From contig CM046853.1 of assembly GCA_025617745.1 (NCBI GenBank), positions 627,501-691,500 on the forward strand: a DNA stretch of 64,000 nucleotides. The letters run 5' to 3'. The stretch comes from Heliocidaris erythrogramma. Lineage: Eukaryota > Echinodermata > Echinoidea > Camarodonta > Echinometridae. Below, piece by piece: positions 26,541 through 35,667 of this stretch. Position numbers and translations under genes: made by a program. Below the pieces are notes generated by a model. The model searched no databases, had not been told where the DNA came from, and was given only the letters and a program-made list of their open reading frames with translations. Numbering within the stretch: the stretch's first letter is position 1; the number at the start of each line of letters is the position of its first letter.

Positions 26541-26760
26541 AATAGACCTGTTTACTAAGTGATTCAAATTTATAGATGTTTCTTTCCTGGGGACCTAGTA
26601 ACGAGGTATTCCATTAACCTGTTATTAATGAATGAACTACAATACTTGGAATCCAGTTTGCATACATTACTTGTTGCTATGTCTGACAAGCCTCTGGCAA
26701 GCTTTCAGGTTGTCAAGAACAACCTTTGTTTCAAAAGTATGCATAAAATTTGATTCACTT
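26541..26760. mobile_element. MITE-like element, AATAGACCGC family, copy 2 (diverged)
   Basis: Starts AATAGACCTGTTTACTAAG and shares CTATTCCATTAACCTG-type text, GGAATCCAGTTTGCATACAT and CTTTCAGGTTGTCAAGAAC with copies at 4213 and 27395. The right end is unclear. Confidence 0.65.
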
Positions 26761-26761
26761 G

Positions 26762-27103
26762 TGTTGTGGGCGTTCAAACACCTCCCTTTGGGAAAAGGGG
26801 GTGTTTTAGGAGTTCAAGCAACCCCCTTTTGGTGTTATTTATATTTGGTGTTAAAACACCCCCCCCCCCCCCTTAGCAGTGCGTTAGGTGTTGAGAAAAG
26901 AGACAAAAGCTTGTTTTTAACCCCCAAATGCTGATAACCCTTCTTTTCTTTTTCTTTTTTTTTTCCTTGTCAGATAAATTTAGAGTAAAAAGACACCCAA
27001 AAAATGATGACAACCTTTTTTTTTTTCTTCTTCTTTTTTTTTGCTTGTCAGAGAATTTTAGAGTAAAAAACACCCCCTTTCAAAAATCCTGGGTACGCCA
27101 CTG
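26762..27103. mobile_element. Partial DNA element ending CCTGGGTACGCCACTG
   Basis: The right end is the reverse complement of CAGTGGCGTACCCAGG, the same terminal motif class as the MITE at 24958. The body contains CAACCCCC / ACACCCCC runs and a tandem duplication of about 70 bp (CTTGTCAGAKAAWTTTAGAGTAAAAA at about 26970 and 27045). Its left end is not defined. Confidence 0.55.
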
Positions 27104-27213
27104 GATAGCATATAGACGCCGATGTCTGGATATATATTGTCAGAGCCGTCTCTTGATACCAGCCATTGTTGTCATTTTACAATGTTTCTTAATAAATAAA
27201 TGCAGGTAGTAAT

Positions 27214-27385
27214 CAGGCACCTGGGAACGATTTTGTTACTGGGGGTGCTGTGAGCAAAAAAAAAGCTCCTCAGCATTTTGGAGTCTCTTTTTAAGGCTAA
27301 AAATCTCTGACAAACAAAAAAAATAAATAAATAAAAAATAAAGGTCCTCAGCATTTTGGGGTCTATTGACTGCCTCTCAGTGCAC
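27214..27385. mobile_element. Related partial element, inverted orientation
   Basis: Starts CAGGCACCTGGGAACG and carries two CCTCAGCATTTTGGRGTC units. This is the inverse of AACCCCCAAATGCTG in the element at 26762-27103, so the two are opposed relatives. Confidence 0.5.
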
Positions 27386-27394
27386 TTGAGAATA

Positions 27395-27636
27395 AATAGA
27401 CCGCTTCGGTAATGTATGCAAAATTTACCCATACCTTTCAAACAAAGGTTGATCTTGACAACCTGAAAGTTTTCCGGAGGCTTGCAGGACATAGCAACAA
27501 ATAATGTATGCAAACTGGATTCCAAGCATTATGGCTCATTTATAAATAGCAGGTTAATGGAATAGCTCGTCACTATAGGTGCTGAGAGAATATATGTGCA
27601 TAAATTTGTATACATTACATGCAGAAGCGGTCTATT
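27395..27636. mobile_element. MITE, AATAGACCGC family, complete copy 3
   Basis: The 242-bp element has ends AATAGACCGCTTCGGTAATG and CATTACATGCAGAAGCGGTCTATT, inverted repeats of about 22 bp. The body is the reverse complement of copies 1 and 2. If TA is the target duplication, the true ends would be GACCGC/GCGGTC. No coding capacity. Confidence 0.8.
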
Positions 27637-28469
27637 AGACATGACCTTCTCGTAAATTTTGAAAACTGATGTGGTCATTCAAGCATGGCATGACAGGTGA
27701 AAATACAGGTGAAAATCATAGCTCTCTGATTTTCACACAAAAGTTACATAAGAGCCACATAATATGCATATAGACTGGACCCCTCAGAAGAACAGCCTCT
27801 GGCTGAAGAGGGTGATCCAGCCCATGTGTGGAAAATAAATAAATAAAAAAATAGTTCTTTCTAGGTAAATTTGTTCAAAACTTTGCGGTTCAGAAATTAT
27901 GAGGAGTTGCTCAGGGGGAACTTACTTTTTTGTTGCGTTTATAATGATGAGACTGATGGCGCTATATACATTTCATCCCGTACCTCAGCGCTTGAGCTCC
28001 GTCAGGCTTGAATGTCCAGTGAATGTGAATTAATTTAAAAGCTTTTTTCATTACCACTGTAGATCCAAGTCGATCGACATTCTGCAAAAGGAAGTGGACA
28101 CTATTCATAGTTAAGATTTTCATATAATAAGTTGATATAAACTTATCTTTCATAATATATCAAAATAAACATGAATTAATTCTCTTAAAGATGATTATGC
28201 AATTCATCATACCATTCACGAACGAATAAGCATAGCCATAAATAAACGAGTCTCTGAAAGAAAAATCGCATAAATGGGATGCCCCAGGGTTGGTTCACGT
28301 ATTCAAAAAAATGAAAAAGCATTGAGTAGCACATGTTAATATAGATTTAAAACTAATATTAAATTTTCAAAGAAAAACTTTTCCAACTTGGCCTCTTCTG
28401 CATCATTACAACTATAGTTTAGCCAATTAACATAGTGATGATGGTGGTAATAATGATCCGGGTCCGTTC

Positions 28470-28620
28470 GCTATTCATGAGGACCGCTATTCATAACGCG
28501 TGTTAAACGAATAGTGGTTTTCTATGAATAGCGGTCCTTATGATAATCATAAGGACCGCTATTCATAGAAAACCACTATTCGTTTAACACGCGTTATGAA
28601 TAGCGGTCCTTATGAATAGC
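28470..28620. repeat. 151-bp near-perfect palindrome with nested inverted repeats
   Basis: Centred on 28545 (TGATAATCA), the two 75-bp arms are complementary with a single mismatch (28479/28611). Each arm is itself bounded by GGACCGCTATTCATA and its reverse complement, so the block looks like a ~57-bp mini-element joined head-to-head to its own inverted copy. It could extrude as a cruciform. Confidence 0.95.
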
Positions 28621-28667
28621 AAGGTAATATAAAATATATATACAAATAATTTCTTGGTACTACAAAA

Positions 28668-28997
28668 TTTCAATATGGCACGAAAAAGAGACATGATAAC
28701 GAAGCTTTTCGACCTGCACTCATCAGGTTATCACGCAGGTATATAACAAATTACTTGAAATCAACTACATTATACTCGGTGAACCCGGACGCAACCTATA
28801 GACGCCGTAATTTCAGAACAATCGCAAAGGAGTTCGTCCAAGCTTTGCGATTGTTCTGAAATTACGGCGTCTAGGTTGCGTCCGGGTTCACCGAGTATAG
28901 TTGATTTCAAGTAATTTGTTATATACCTGCGTGATAACCTGATGAGTGCAGGTCGAAAAGCTTCGTTATCATGTCTCTTTTTCGTGCCATATTGAAA
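28668..28997. repeat. 330-bp near-perfect inverted repeat (hairpin), 13-nt loop
   Basis: Arms of about 160 bp run from TTTCAATATGGC inward to CAATCGCAAAG, and from CTTTGCGATTG outward to GCCATATTGAAA. The only differences are a 5-bp and a 2-bp extra in the left arm. The loop is 28830-28842. Each arm carries CTGATGA..CGAAAAGCTTC, discussed under the hammerhead-like motifs. The minus-strand open frame inside has no recognised domain. Confidence 0.95.
28933..28970 (+). ncRNA. Hammerhead-ribozyme-like motif a
   Basis: GATAAC-CTGATGA at 28933-28945 and GAA-AAGCTT-C-GTTATC at 28955-28970 supply a complete CUGAUGA..GAA core, a self-complementary stem III and a perfect 6-bp stem I (GATAAC/GTTATC). 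The stem II segment GTGCAGGTC pairs poorly, and a competing ACCTG/CAGGT hairpin exists. The mirror copy lies in the left arm on the minus strand. Possibly degenerate. Confidence 0.4.
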
Positions 28998-29071
28998 TAT
29001 TATATATATATATAAGCGTGAGAGATATAAATGAGACGGGACGTAGCTCTCGGTTAACCTCGATTTTAATT

Positions 29072-29105
29072 CCAAGCTTTCGGCCTCATTTGGCCTTCTT
29101 CAGGG
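29072..29105 (-). ncRNA. Hammerhead-like motif b (degenerate)
   Basis: The minus strand reads CTGAAGAAGGCC-AAATGA-GGCCGAAAGCTTGG. The core has one substitution (CUGAAGA for CUGAUGA), stem II is GGCC/GGCC, and GAAA is followed by palindromic AGCT. An extra A precedes stem II. It sits next to (TA)n tracts with motifs c and d. Confidence 0.4.
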
Positions 29106-29280
29106 TCTACCAAGACAAATCAAAATTAAATGAAAACAAAATGAATATAGCATGACAATGCGAACATAAATAATGTTCAAATATACATAAGATATATCTT
29201 ATTTTTCAGTTGGCAATCAGTGCATTTCTATACTGTGTTCTACTTGTTTAATAATTTTGCCAATACGTGGACTGTAATCA

Positions 29281-29304
29281 TATATATATATATATATATA
29301 TATA
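29281..29304. repeat. (TA)n microsatellite
   Basis: Alternating TA. Similar short (TA)n tracts at 28630-28640, 28999-29012, 29448-29462 and 29584-29597 separate the small elements of this cluster. Confidence 0.9.
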
Positions 29305-29403
29305 TGAAAGAAATTGCGAGAATAACGGTGCGTATAGCTCAGTCAAAGTTCCCCAGAGCTGTCCTCCCTTTTTTGAAATTTTTTGCAAAGGCTGAAAAAA
29401 TGT

Positions 29404-29446
29404 CTCCACCGGGAATCGAACCCGGGTCGTTGGCTTAGAACGCCAA
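29404..29446 (-). tRNA. 3' half of a tRNA-like sequence, anticodon TCT (fragment)
   Basis: The minus strand gives anticodon arm TTGGC-GTTCTAA-GCCAA (U33 present, anticodon TCT, Arg-like), then AACGACCCGG GTTCGATTCCCGG, a perfect T-arm/B box, then TGGAG. The 5' half, with D-arm and acceptor strand, is replaced by a (TA)n tract, so it is not a functional tRNA gene but a tRNA-derived piece of a retroelement. Confidence 0.7.
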
Positions 29447-29531
29447 TATATATATATACATATAATTGTCCTGCGTCGGTTGATGAAAAATACACAAAAG
29501 TCAATTATGAGACAACCGTTAAGAGATGAAA

Positions 29532-29565
29532 GAATTCAAATTTTCGCCCATAGGGCTTCATCAGG
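29532..29565 (-). ncRNA. Hammerhead-like motif c
   Basis: The minus strand reads CTGATGA-A-GCCC-TAT-GGGC-GAAA-ATTTGAATT-C. It has an intact CUGAUGA and GAAA core, a 4-bp GC stem II with a 3-nt loop, and AATT..AATT stem III before a UUC cleavage-type triplet. Stem I is not evident and one extra A lies before stem II. Confidence 0.4.
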
Positions 29566-29692
29566 AATGATGACTTTATTTCATATATATATAATTATAT
29601 TAAAGTTCTGCGTCGGTGTGTAAACAATAGATATCGAAAAAAGAGTAAATACTCAGGAGTCAAATAAAAACACCGCAGGAGCCAAAAATTTG

Positions 29693-29725
29693 GACTGACG
29701 TTTCGGTCAAAGACCTTTATCAAAG
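29693..29725 (-). ncRNA. Hammerhead-like motif d (degenerate)
   Basis: The minus strand reads TTGATAA-A-GGTC-TTT-GACC-GAAA-CGTC. Same layout as motif c, but the core is altered (TTGATAA), so catalysis is unlikely. The palindromic ACGT stem III is retained. Confidence 0.35.
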
Positions 29726-29968
29726 TAAGACTGAAAATAAACAATCTGATGCTAAAAAATAAGAAGACGCATAAGTTGCCAAGATACAAATAATAAAAAT
29801 ACTGAAAGTAAGCTCGACGCATGATGTAAGCGCTAGGTAGGCCTAGTGACGCCACAAAGGAAGGAAAAGTTGGTGCGTAATTTCAACAATAAGATGCAAA
29901 AATTTTAAAAGACGCATGAGTAGCCATGATATAAGTATATTAAAAAAAAGAAAAAAAAAGAAAAGAAG

Positions 29969-30090
29969 CTGGACGCGTAAAGTTGCGTCCAGCTTCATTT
30001 CTCTATTAATGATTGATTAGTAAAGTTGCGTCCAGCTTCATAAAGGTGCGTCATTAATATTAGCGCTCAATTTACGCGTCCAGCGCCATC
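29969..30090. repeat. Local repeats of AGTTGCGTCCAGCTTCAT
   Basis: AAGTTGCGTCCAGCTTCAT occurs at about 29981 and 30023 and pairs with AGCTGGACGCGTAAA just upstream, forming a small hairpin. Diverged partners occur at about 29905 and 30070. Confidence 0.7.
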
Positions 30091-30104
30091 CATAATATTG
30101 AGAC

Positions 30105-31830
30105 ATGTGTCCAAGATGTTCATAATTGGTTGAACTCACATTCACTAAAATTAAATCTTGCTAAATGTGAATTTGTAATGTACGGTTCTAAGACTCAGTT
30201 AGGGAAGATTTCCATCACTTCATTATTCTTGCTGGGTATGAAATTACCTTATCCAATGTATGCCGTAACCTTGGTGTGTTTCTCGACTCAAATATGACAA
30301 TACACAAATTCAATATGTCTCAAAATCGGTTCGTTTCAGTAACGCAATTTAGGTTTTATTCGTAAATATCTTAACCGTAGTGCCACTGAGAAAATTACTC
30401 ATGCTTTAAGTTCATCTCGCTCTGATTTTGGTAAAGGCCTCTTGTTTTGTTTGCCTCACAACCTACTCGCAAAATTACAAAATGACAGAATGCCGCTGCT
30501 CGTGTCGTGACCCTCTCAACAAGCACAATCACGTCACACCAATTCTCAAATCACTTCATTGGTTGCCCGGAGAAGAACGTATTGTTTTCAAGATTCTTTT
30601 ATTATAGGTTTTCCCGGTCAATTTCGTAAGATCGTCAGTCAATTTCATTTTGCGTGCATTCAATTTCAAGGATTTAGGTCGCGCACAGCCGATTTGTAAT
30701 TCAAATTCATTTTCATATCATTCGCATTTGTATTTATGTCATTTGAATCTAAGTTTTTGTCAATCAAATTCGCACTAAATGCACCTAGTTCGCAAAACGT
30801 TCATTCAATTTAGCAAAGAATGGCAAGGGAATTGCGCAATACTGTTATTCCAGCATTCAATTTCATTTCGGATCATTCAACTTAACACGTTGAGCATTCA
30901 AAATCAAATGTAGTTCCAGTAAATTTTGTCAGTTGATAATTATTTGGTATTTTCATTCTTTCCTTATGAGTTTTCTGCACACATGGGTGTGTTTTTCTAT
31001 AATCAATAACATTCTTTTATTTTTCTTCTGATTTATTATTTTTATTTTATTTTCTTCTGATTTATCATCATTTTGAAATTTAGTTCTAGGAATTTTTGTT
31101 CTTCATTTCTAACGTTTATAGTGCCTGCAGAATTGCAGATTTTCTTGATTGATTTTTTTTTTTTTCATAATCTTGTTTTTTCATTTATTTTCTTGATTGA
31201 TTTTTATTCTTTTTCATGTCTAATTATATATATATATATAGTGAGTGTGTCACTGTGTTGGCTGTCAATGTATACTCTGAAAAATGTTATTCATAACGTA
31301 CATGTAGTTATCATGAATTATGTTATATATATAATGTTTCCTTTGTATAGTAGGCCTATGTCATGTTGGGCAAAAACACACAAACGCTAAATACATGCTA
31401 AATTGAATGAACTCATTACGAATTCGAATGCCCACGTGCGAATTTGAATGCTCGAAAAGACGCTTCCAAGCGAGGTAGCGAATTTGAATGCTCTCCACGC
31501 TTGAATTTGAATGATGTAAACGCTAAATGTCTTGACCGAAGTGCGAATTTGAATGACCTCAAAATGAATTTGAATTATAAATTTCATGGCACAGATCTTT
31601 TTCGCGAATTTGAATGACTCCCTTATCAAATTGAATGACAAATCTGCGAAATTGACCGGGAAAACCTATATTTCACTTTATACACGATGGCTCTGTTCCG
31701 CAGTATACTATAGGGGAGCGAACCTTCGCTCATGCTGGGCTGTCAATATGGAATACTCTCCCTCAAGGGATTAGAAATAGCAGTTCTGGTGTAGTGTTCA
31801 AAAATAATCTTAAAAGGTGTCATCGTGCTG
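30105..31830 (+). pseudogene. LINE reverse-transcriptase relic, split by a 1.07 kb element
   Basis: Before the insertion, translation with frame changes gives WLNSHSLKLNLAKCEFVMYG (about 30126-30185), RKYLNRSATEKITHALSSSR SDFGKGLLFCLP (about 30362-30456) and LHWLPGEERIVFKIL (about 30556-30600). After it, another frame gives GERTFAHAGLSIWNTLPQGI RN..FKNNLK (about 31713-31820). These are the thumb and C-terminal blocks of CR1/L2-like LINE RT. Stops and shifts show a dead copy. Confidence 0.85.
30604..31669. mobile_element. 1.07 kb element with TIRs and arrays of GAATTTGAATG subterminal repeats
   Basis: The ends ATAGGTTTTCCCGGTCAATT and AATTGACCGGGAAAACCTAT are perfect inverted repeats of about 23 bp. 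The left half is studded with CATTCAAATT / CATTCAATTT words. The right half carries the reverse complement, CGAATTTGAATG, at least seven times (31418-31620). The whole element is thus a long degenerate inverted repeat built of short direct repeats. The AT-rich middle has a (TA)n tract and no transposase. It interrupts the LINE relic. The target duplication is short and ambiguous (TA or ATT). Confidence 0.85.
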
Positions 31831-31894
31831 TCTGCTCACTAGTCCTTAGCCGGCTAGACTAGGCCAATTCATTACTCGTTAATGCCCCGGTAAC

Positions 31895-32475
31895 TGAAAT
31901 CCAAAGACTTCAGCGAACTTCAGCGAAAACCGCGCTGCTCGTGTTATTCTTCGAGGTAGGAAATATGACCATGCATCACCCCTGCTTAGACAACTCCACT
32001 GGTTACCTGTAGCAAAAAGAATACTATACAAGATCGCACTATTTGCTTATAAATGTAACCAAAATACTGCCCCAATACCTGTCATCATTGTTGCAGGGTC
32101 GTAGGCGGTCCATATACAAACTTCGCTCAACTACAGACACTACGGCCCTTCAAGTGCCCAAAACAATTACAAAGTTAGGTGAGCGAAGTTTTGTATATAG
32201 TGGCCCCACAGTATGGAACAAACTTCCATGTCAGATGCGCTCCAGTGCATCCGTGGAGTTGTTTAAGAAATGTCTTAAAACATACCTATTTAATAATTGA
32301 TTTGTATTGGGCATCCATTTATGTACATGTGTCTAGGCTGTTAATGTTTGGCTATATAATCATCTATTTATGTTATATTACAGTATAAGTTGTTAGTATT
32401 AATTGATTTATATAATTTGTAAAGCGCTTTGATCAGTTTGAACTGGATATGGCGCTATAAAAGAAACAATTTATT
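31895..32475 (+). mobile_element. LINE 3' end: RT C-terminus, 3'UTR and (ATT)n tail
   Basis: AARVILRGRKYDHASPLLRQ LHWLPVAKRILYKIALFAYK reads in one frame (about 31930-32057). A frameshift leads to YLSSLLQGRRRSIYKLRST..FNN, which contains GERSFVYSGPTVWNKLP and ends at a stop at 32301. The 3'UTR ends with AAAGCGCTTTGATCAG and GGATATGGCGCTATAAAAG, a common LINE/SINE tail motif, then AATTTATT. The ATT tail resumes at 34661, on the far side of the Helentron-like unit inserted in it. Confidence 0.85.
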
Positions 32476-33730
32476 AGGTGGTCTGTCATTTATGACAGAC
32501 CTCCTTTTAATTTTGTCAAGATTTTTCTTTATTCTTCTTTTATAACAAAATGTTGTGGCCACCAAATCACAAAATCGGCCAGGTCAATATCATCGAGTTT
32601 CATGTCATGTATGATGTCAATCATGGACATGGTCCATTAAGCTTTTGGAGGTCATCAGGTCATCGTGACGTCATCAAGACGCCATTTTGTAAATTTACAA
32701 GATCGATTATATCTTCATAATCGATCATCAAAAATCAACTATATTCACATCACATAAACTTCACTTGACGGGTCATCAAGTCATGTCCTCACAGGTCATC
32801 TAGAGGTCAGGACGTGCGCGTACGCGCGCGTCAAAATTTAAAAATGCTCACAATCACGTTGGATCAAGTCTGCACACGTTTCAGGTCATTTTGAGCATTT
32901 CAAAAATTTGCGCGCACACAAGGGTGCGCGCGCATTTTCCCGTATTCCACCATGACGGGGCCTAAACTCGCCGTATTTTCTTGTGTACTCTCATAGAACA
33001 TAACATTCTGAGCAATTTGATACCCTTTTCAACTTTCTACGACCATTAATAAGGAAATTATCGTCCGTCAAAGTTTGCAGCACGCGCGGGCGCGATCCCT
33101 CACTATAGGCCATATATGGGCAAAAACATGCCTATACAAAATTCACTGTAGCTCGTTAGATAGTCCGTTGACCCCCAAATTTTTTGTCATCATCAGGTAG
33201 GGTATGAATTGTAGATGGCATTTCATGTATCATTTGACCCTTATAAACATTATGACGTCATCAAAATGGCGCCAGAAGTCAAAATTTCAATTTTTCATGT
33301 TTTGACGTCATCACATTTATGCAAATTTGGCTCTAGATTCGTAATTATTGGTCGTTTTTCGCCCAGATTTTGCTATGTCATAGCTGAGACAATTCTCTAC
33401 AAGATCAGTCATCACCATTTTCATTTCGATGACGTCATCACAGTGAAATTTTCAATTAAAGATGCCATGTCAGAATTTTCCCTATTTGCGTGTTATGTCT
33501 ATGGATGATGATTTTTTTTCGAATCATGAATCTACATGACATTGTTCTCTGAGCAGTATCTCAGTTATTTTTGGTCTATTTCCTTCCAGATTTTAATATG
33601 TTGTAGCTGAGACTATAAGCTTTTATTAGTAAGCCCCCCAATTTTTGATCAGATGTCGGGATCATGCCCAATTTTGAACTACCAAATGGGATTTGAGAAT
33701 CCCGTTTTTCGTTTACGTGTTATCTCTATG

Positions 33731-33805
33731 GGAAATATTTTGGTATATTGGTCAAAGCACTTGCCTCTCACTCCGGTGACCCAGGTTCGATCCCCGGTGG
33801 GTCCA
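33731..33805 (+). ncRNA. tRNA-like Pol III cassette in unit 1, anticodon CTC-like
   Basis: A-box-like TGGTATATTGG, anticodon arm CACTTGC-CTCTCAC-TCCGGTG (U33, CTC, A37; Glu-like), T arm CCAGG-TTCGATC-CCCGG with a perfect B box GGTTCGATCCC. A run of nine A then nine or more T follows within a few bases (Pol III terminator). The 5' acceptor strand does not pair with TGGGTCCA, so it is tRNA-derived rather than a tRNA gene. Confidence 0.65.
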
Positions 33806-34175
33806 TTAAAAAAAAATTTTTTTTTGCTTCTTTTTGCCTTTCATTTTACCATCTTCTTCGACTATTATATCATATACAATCACAAACCATGTACTAAACT
33901 GCCTTATTTTGCGTGTTTTGTCTATTGGAAAGTAGTGTGCAGTAGTTTGTGTACAACCAGATGGAAATTTCTCAAAATTGGCATACTCAATTATCTTCAA
34001 ATTTTCGGCAGTCATCAGTCCTAATAAGGTCAAGTTCGCGCATGTTTTTCAAGCTCATCAGATTATCGTGACGTCATCCAGGCGACATTTTGTAAAAATC
34101 AACTTATGGTCGTATCTTCATAACGAAATGTGATTGCTCTTTCATATTTGGCATGGTAAAGGTCACTGTCATTGC

Positions 34176-34470
34176 AGTCATGGTCATCACCATTATCATC
34201 ACCATCACCATCACCATCATCATTATATCCCTATCATGATTATCATCAACATCATTATCTTCATCACTGTCATGATGATATTCATGATGATGATTATCAT
34301 CAACATCATTATCATCATCACTGTCATGATATTTATGATGATGATGATGATTAACATTAAAATCATTATCATCATCACTGTCATGATATGATCATCATCA
34401 TGATTATCATCAACATCATTATCATCACTGTCATGATATTCATGATGATTATCATCAACGTCATCACATC
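34176..34470. repeat. (ATC/ATT/GAT)n imperfect trinucleotide microsatellite
   Basis: Runs of CATCATCATTATCATC interspersed with TGTCATGATATTCATGATGA. The reading reverses between ATC and GAT blocks, giving hairpin potential. It is present at the same place in other units with different lengths. Confidence 0.95.
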
Positions 34471-34660
34471 TTCCAATGACCGTTTCACACATTTTTCTAC
34501 ATTCCTGTCCTCAAGAAGCATCTCCATGCATGGCATTCTTGACTTCCTATCTTCAGTTTAGTATTTCCCCATTATTATGATCATCCTGCTTACAATCATG
34601 ATCATACAAAGTGAAAGACAGACCACCTAATTCGTCCTCATGACGAATTAAATTCTAGTT

Positions 34661-34843
34661 ATTATTATTATTATTATTAATGTTATATTTATTCTTGGGA
34701 ACCTACACAAACAAGTTATACTTTCCAGTAGGTTCCCTTTTCATTTCATGATTTTGTACATTGTAAATCATATTGTTTTGTATTTGGAAATGAGATGAAA
34801 TAAACCTTGCATCAATCAATCAATCAATCAATCAATCAATGTG
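34661..34843 (+). repeat. Continuation of LINE (ATT)n tail and an (AATC)n-tailed LINE/SINE end
   Basis: ATTATTATT continues the tail cut at 32475. Next comes TTGGGAACCTAC..GTAGGTTCCC, GAAATGAGATGAAATAAACC and (AATC)n at 34814-34842, which looks like the 3' end of a second retroelement. Confidence 0.6.
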
Positions 34844-35104
34844 GACACTGAATAAGTCCCATTCTTATAGGTCCCCATAACCACAGTTTTGTCTGTAGAT
34901 ATATAATTTATATAGCGCCATGAGCGTCATGCTTACGGACCTTAGCGCTCCACTGTTAATATTATTATTAATATCAACCACCTCGGTTTCACTTTTCAAT
35001 TTTTTTTGTCATATCATTCCATGTTAATTGAATTTAGCAAATTAATACAAAATTACTGTTCATATAACCACCCCTATGAAGCATTCGATCGCTGACTGAC
35101 ACCC

Positions 35105-35425
35105 CTGAGGCGGATCCAGGATTTAGTATAAGGTGGGGGGGGGGGGGCACACAAATGCAGGTTTGTCAACTTTTGGAAAAGGTAGACCCATATTTTTTGG
35201 TCTTGCCAGCTTCTCGAAAAGTCGCTCAGTGGGGGGGGGGGGGGGGGGGGGGGGGGGGGATAACAAAACAAAACAAAACTTCGCCAGACCTCCAAAATTC
35301 GCTCAGTGGGTGGGGGGGGGGTCGACAAAAGGGCGGATCCTTTATGGTCAAAATGCATACTTTTCTTCAAAGGGGGGGGGGGGGGCACGGGCCGGAAGTG
35401 CCCCCCCCCCCCGGATCCGCCACTG
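35105..35425. mobile_element. DNA element with GGCGGATCCAGG / GGATCCGCCACTG ends
   Basis: The left CTGAGGCGGATCCAGG and right (reverse complement) CAGTGGCGGATCC termini are inverted. The interior is three blocks of TCGCTCAGTGGG or CGGATCC joined to long G runs (31 G at about 35229-35259). It is a relative of the elements at 13266 and 24958. No gene. Confidence 0.7.
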
Positions 35426-35667
35426 CCCACCATATATGCCTGAGTGACCTAGGCCAAATTTTCTTTTGCCTACGTATTTCGATGCTTGGTTGGTGGTATA
35501 GGACGGCATCTTGATAAGGTGGGAAAAGTGCCCAAAGTGCCAAACTCCGTTTGAGAACGGGATGATTTGGGCATCATCCTCGAACACTCGGACTTTAATT
35601 CCTCATGGTTAAAGTTTATTGAAGATACATTCATTCAAACTGGCATATCCAATATAGGTCAAAAGAA

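Larger units (their letters stand above)
32476..34658 (+). mobile_element. Helentron-like non-autonomous element, unit 1 (solitary copy)
   Basis: It starts with hairpin AGGTGGTCTGTCAT-tt-ATGACAGACCTCC. It ends GACAGACCACCT, hairpin AATTCGTC-ctcat-GACGAATT, AAATTCTAG. The 12-bp terminal inverted repeat is thus asymmetric, with a ~35-nt hairpin tail only on the 3' side. Flanks are (ATT)n on both sides, TT at each junction, so both ends are defined by insertion into a LINE tail. Contents in order: CRE-like TGACGTCA sites, CG-alternating blocks (32815-32832, 32920-32935), an octamer ATGCAAAT (33319), a tRNA-like cassette (33731-33805), then an (ATC)n tract (34176-34470). No Rep/helicase or other gene. 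The family assignment is inferred from the ends. Confidence 0.8.

Noticed and set aside
29404-29446. Functional tRNA-Arg(TCT) gene
   Set aside because: The D arm and 5' acceptor strand are missing. Only the anticodon and T arms remain, next to (TA)n.
34134-34492. His/Ile/Met/Asp-rich frames resembling metal-binding repeats
   Set aside because: Direct translation of (ATC)n/(GAT)n microsatellite in all frames, recurring in most units.
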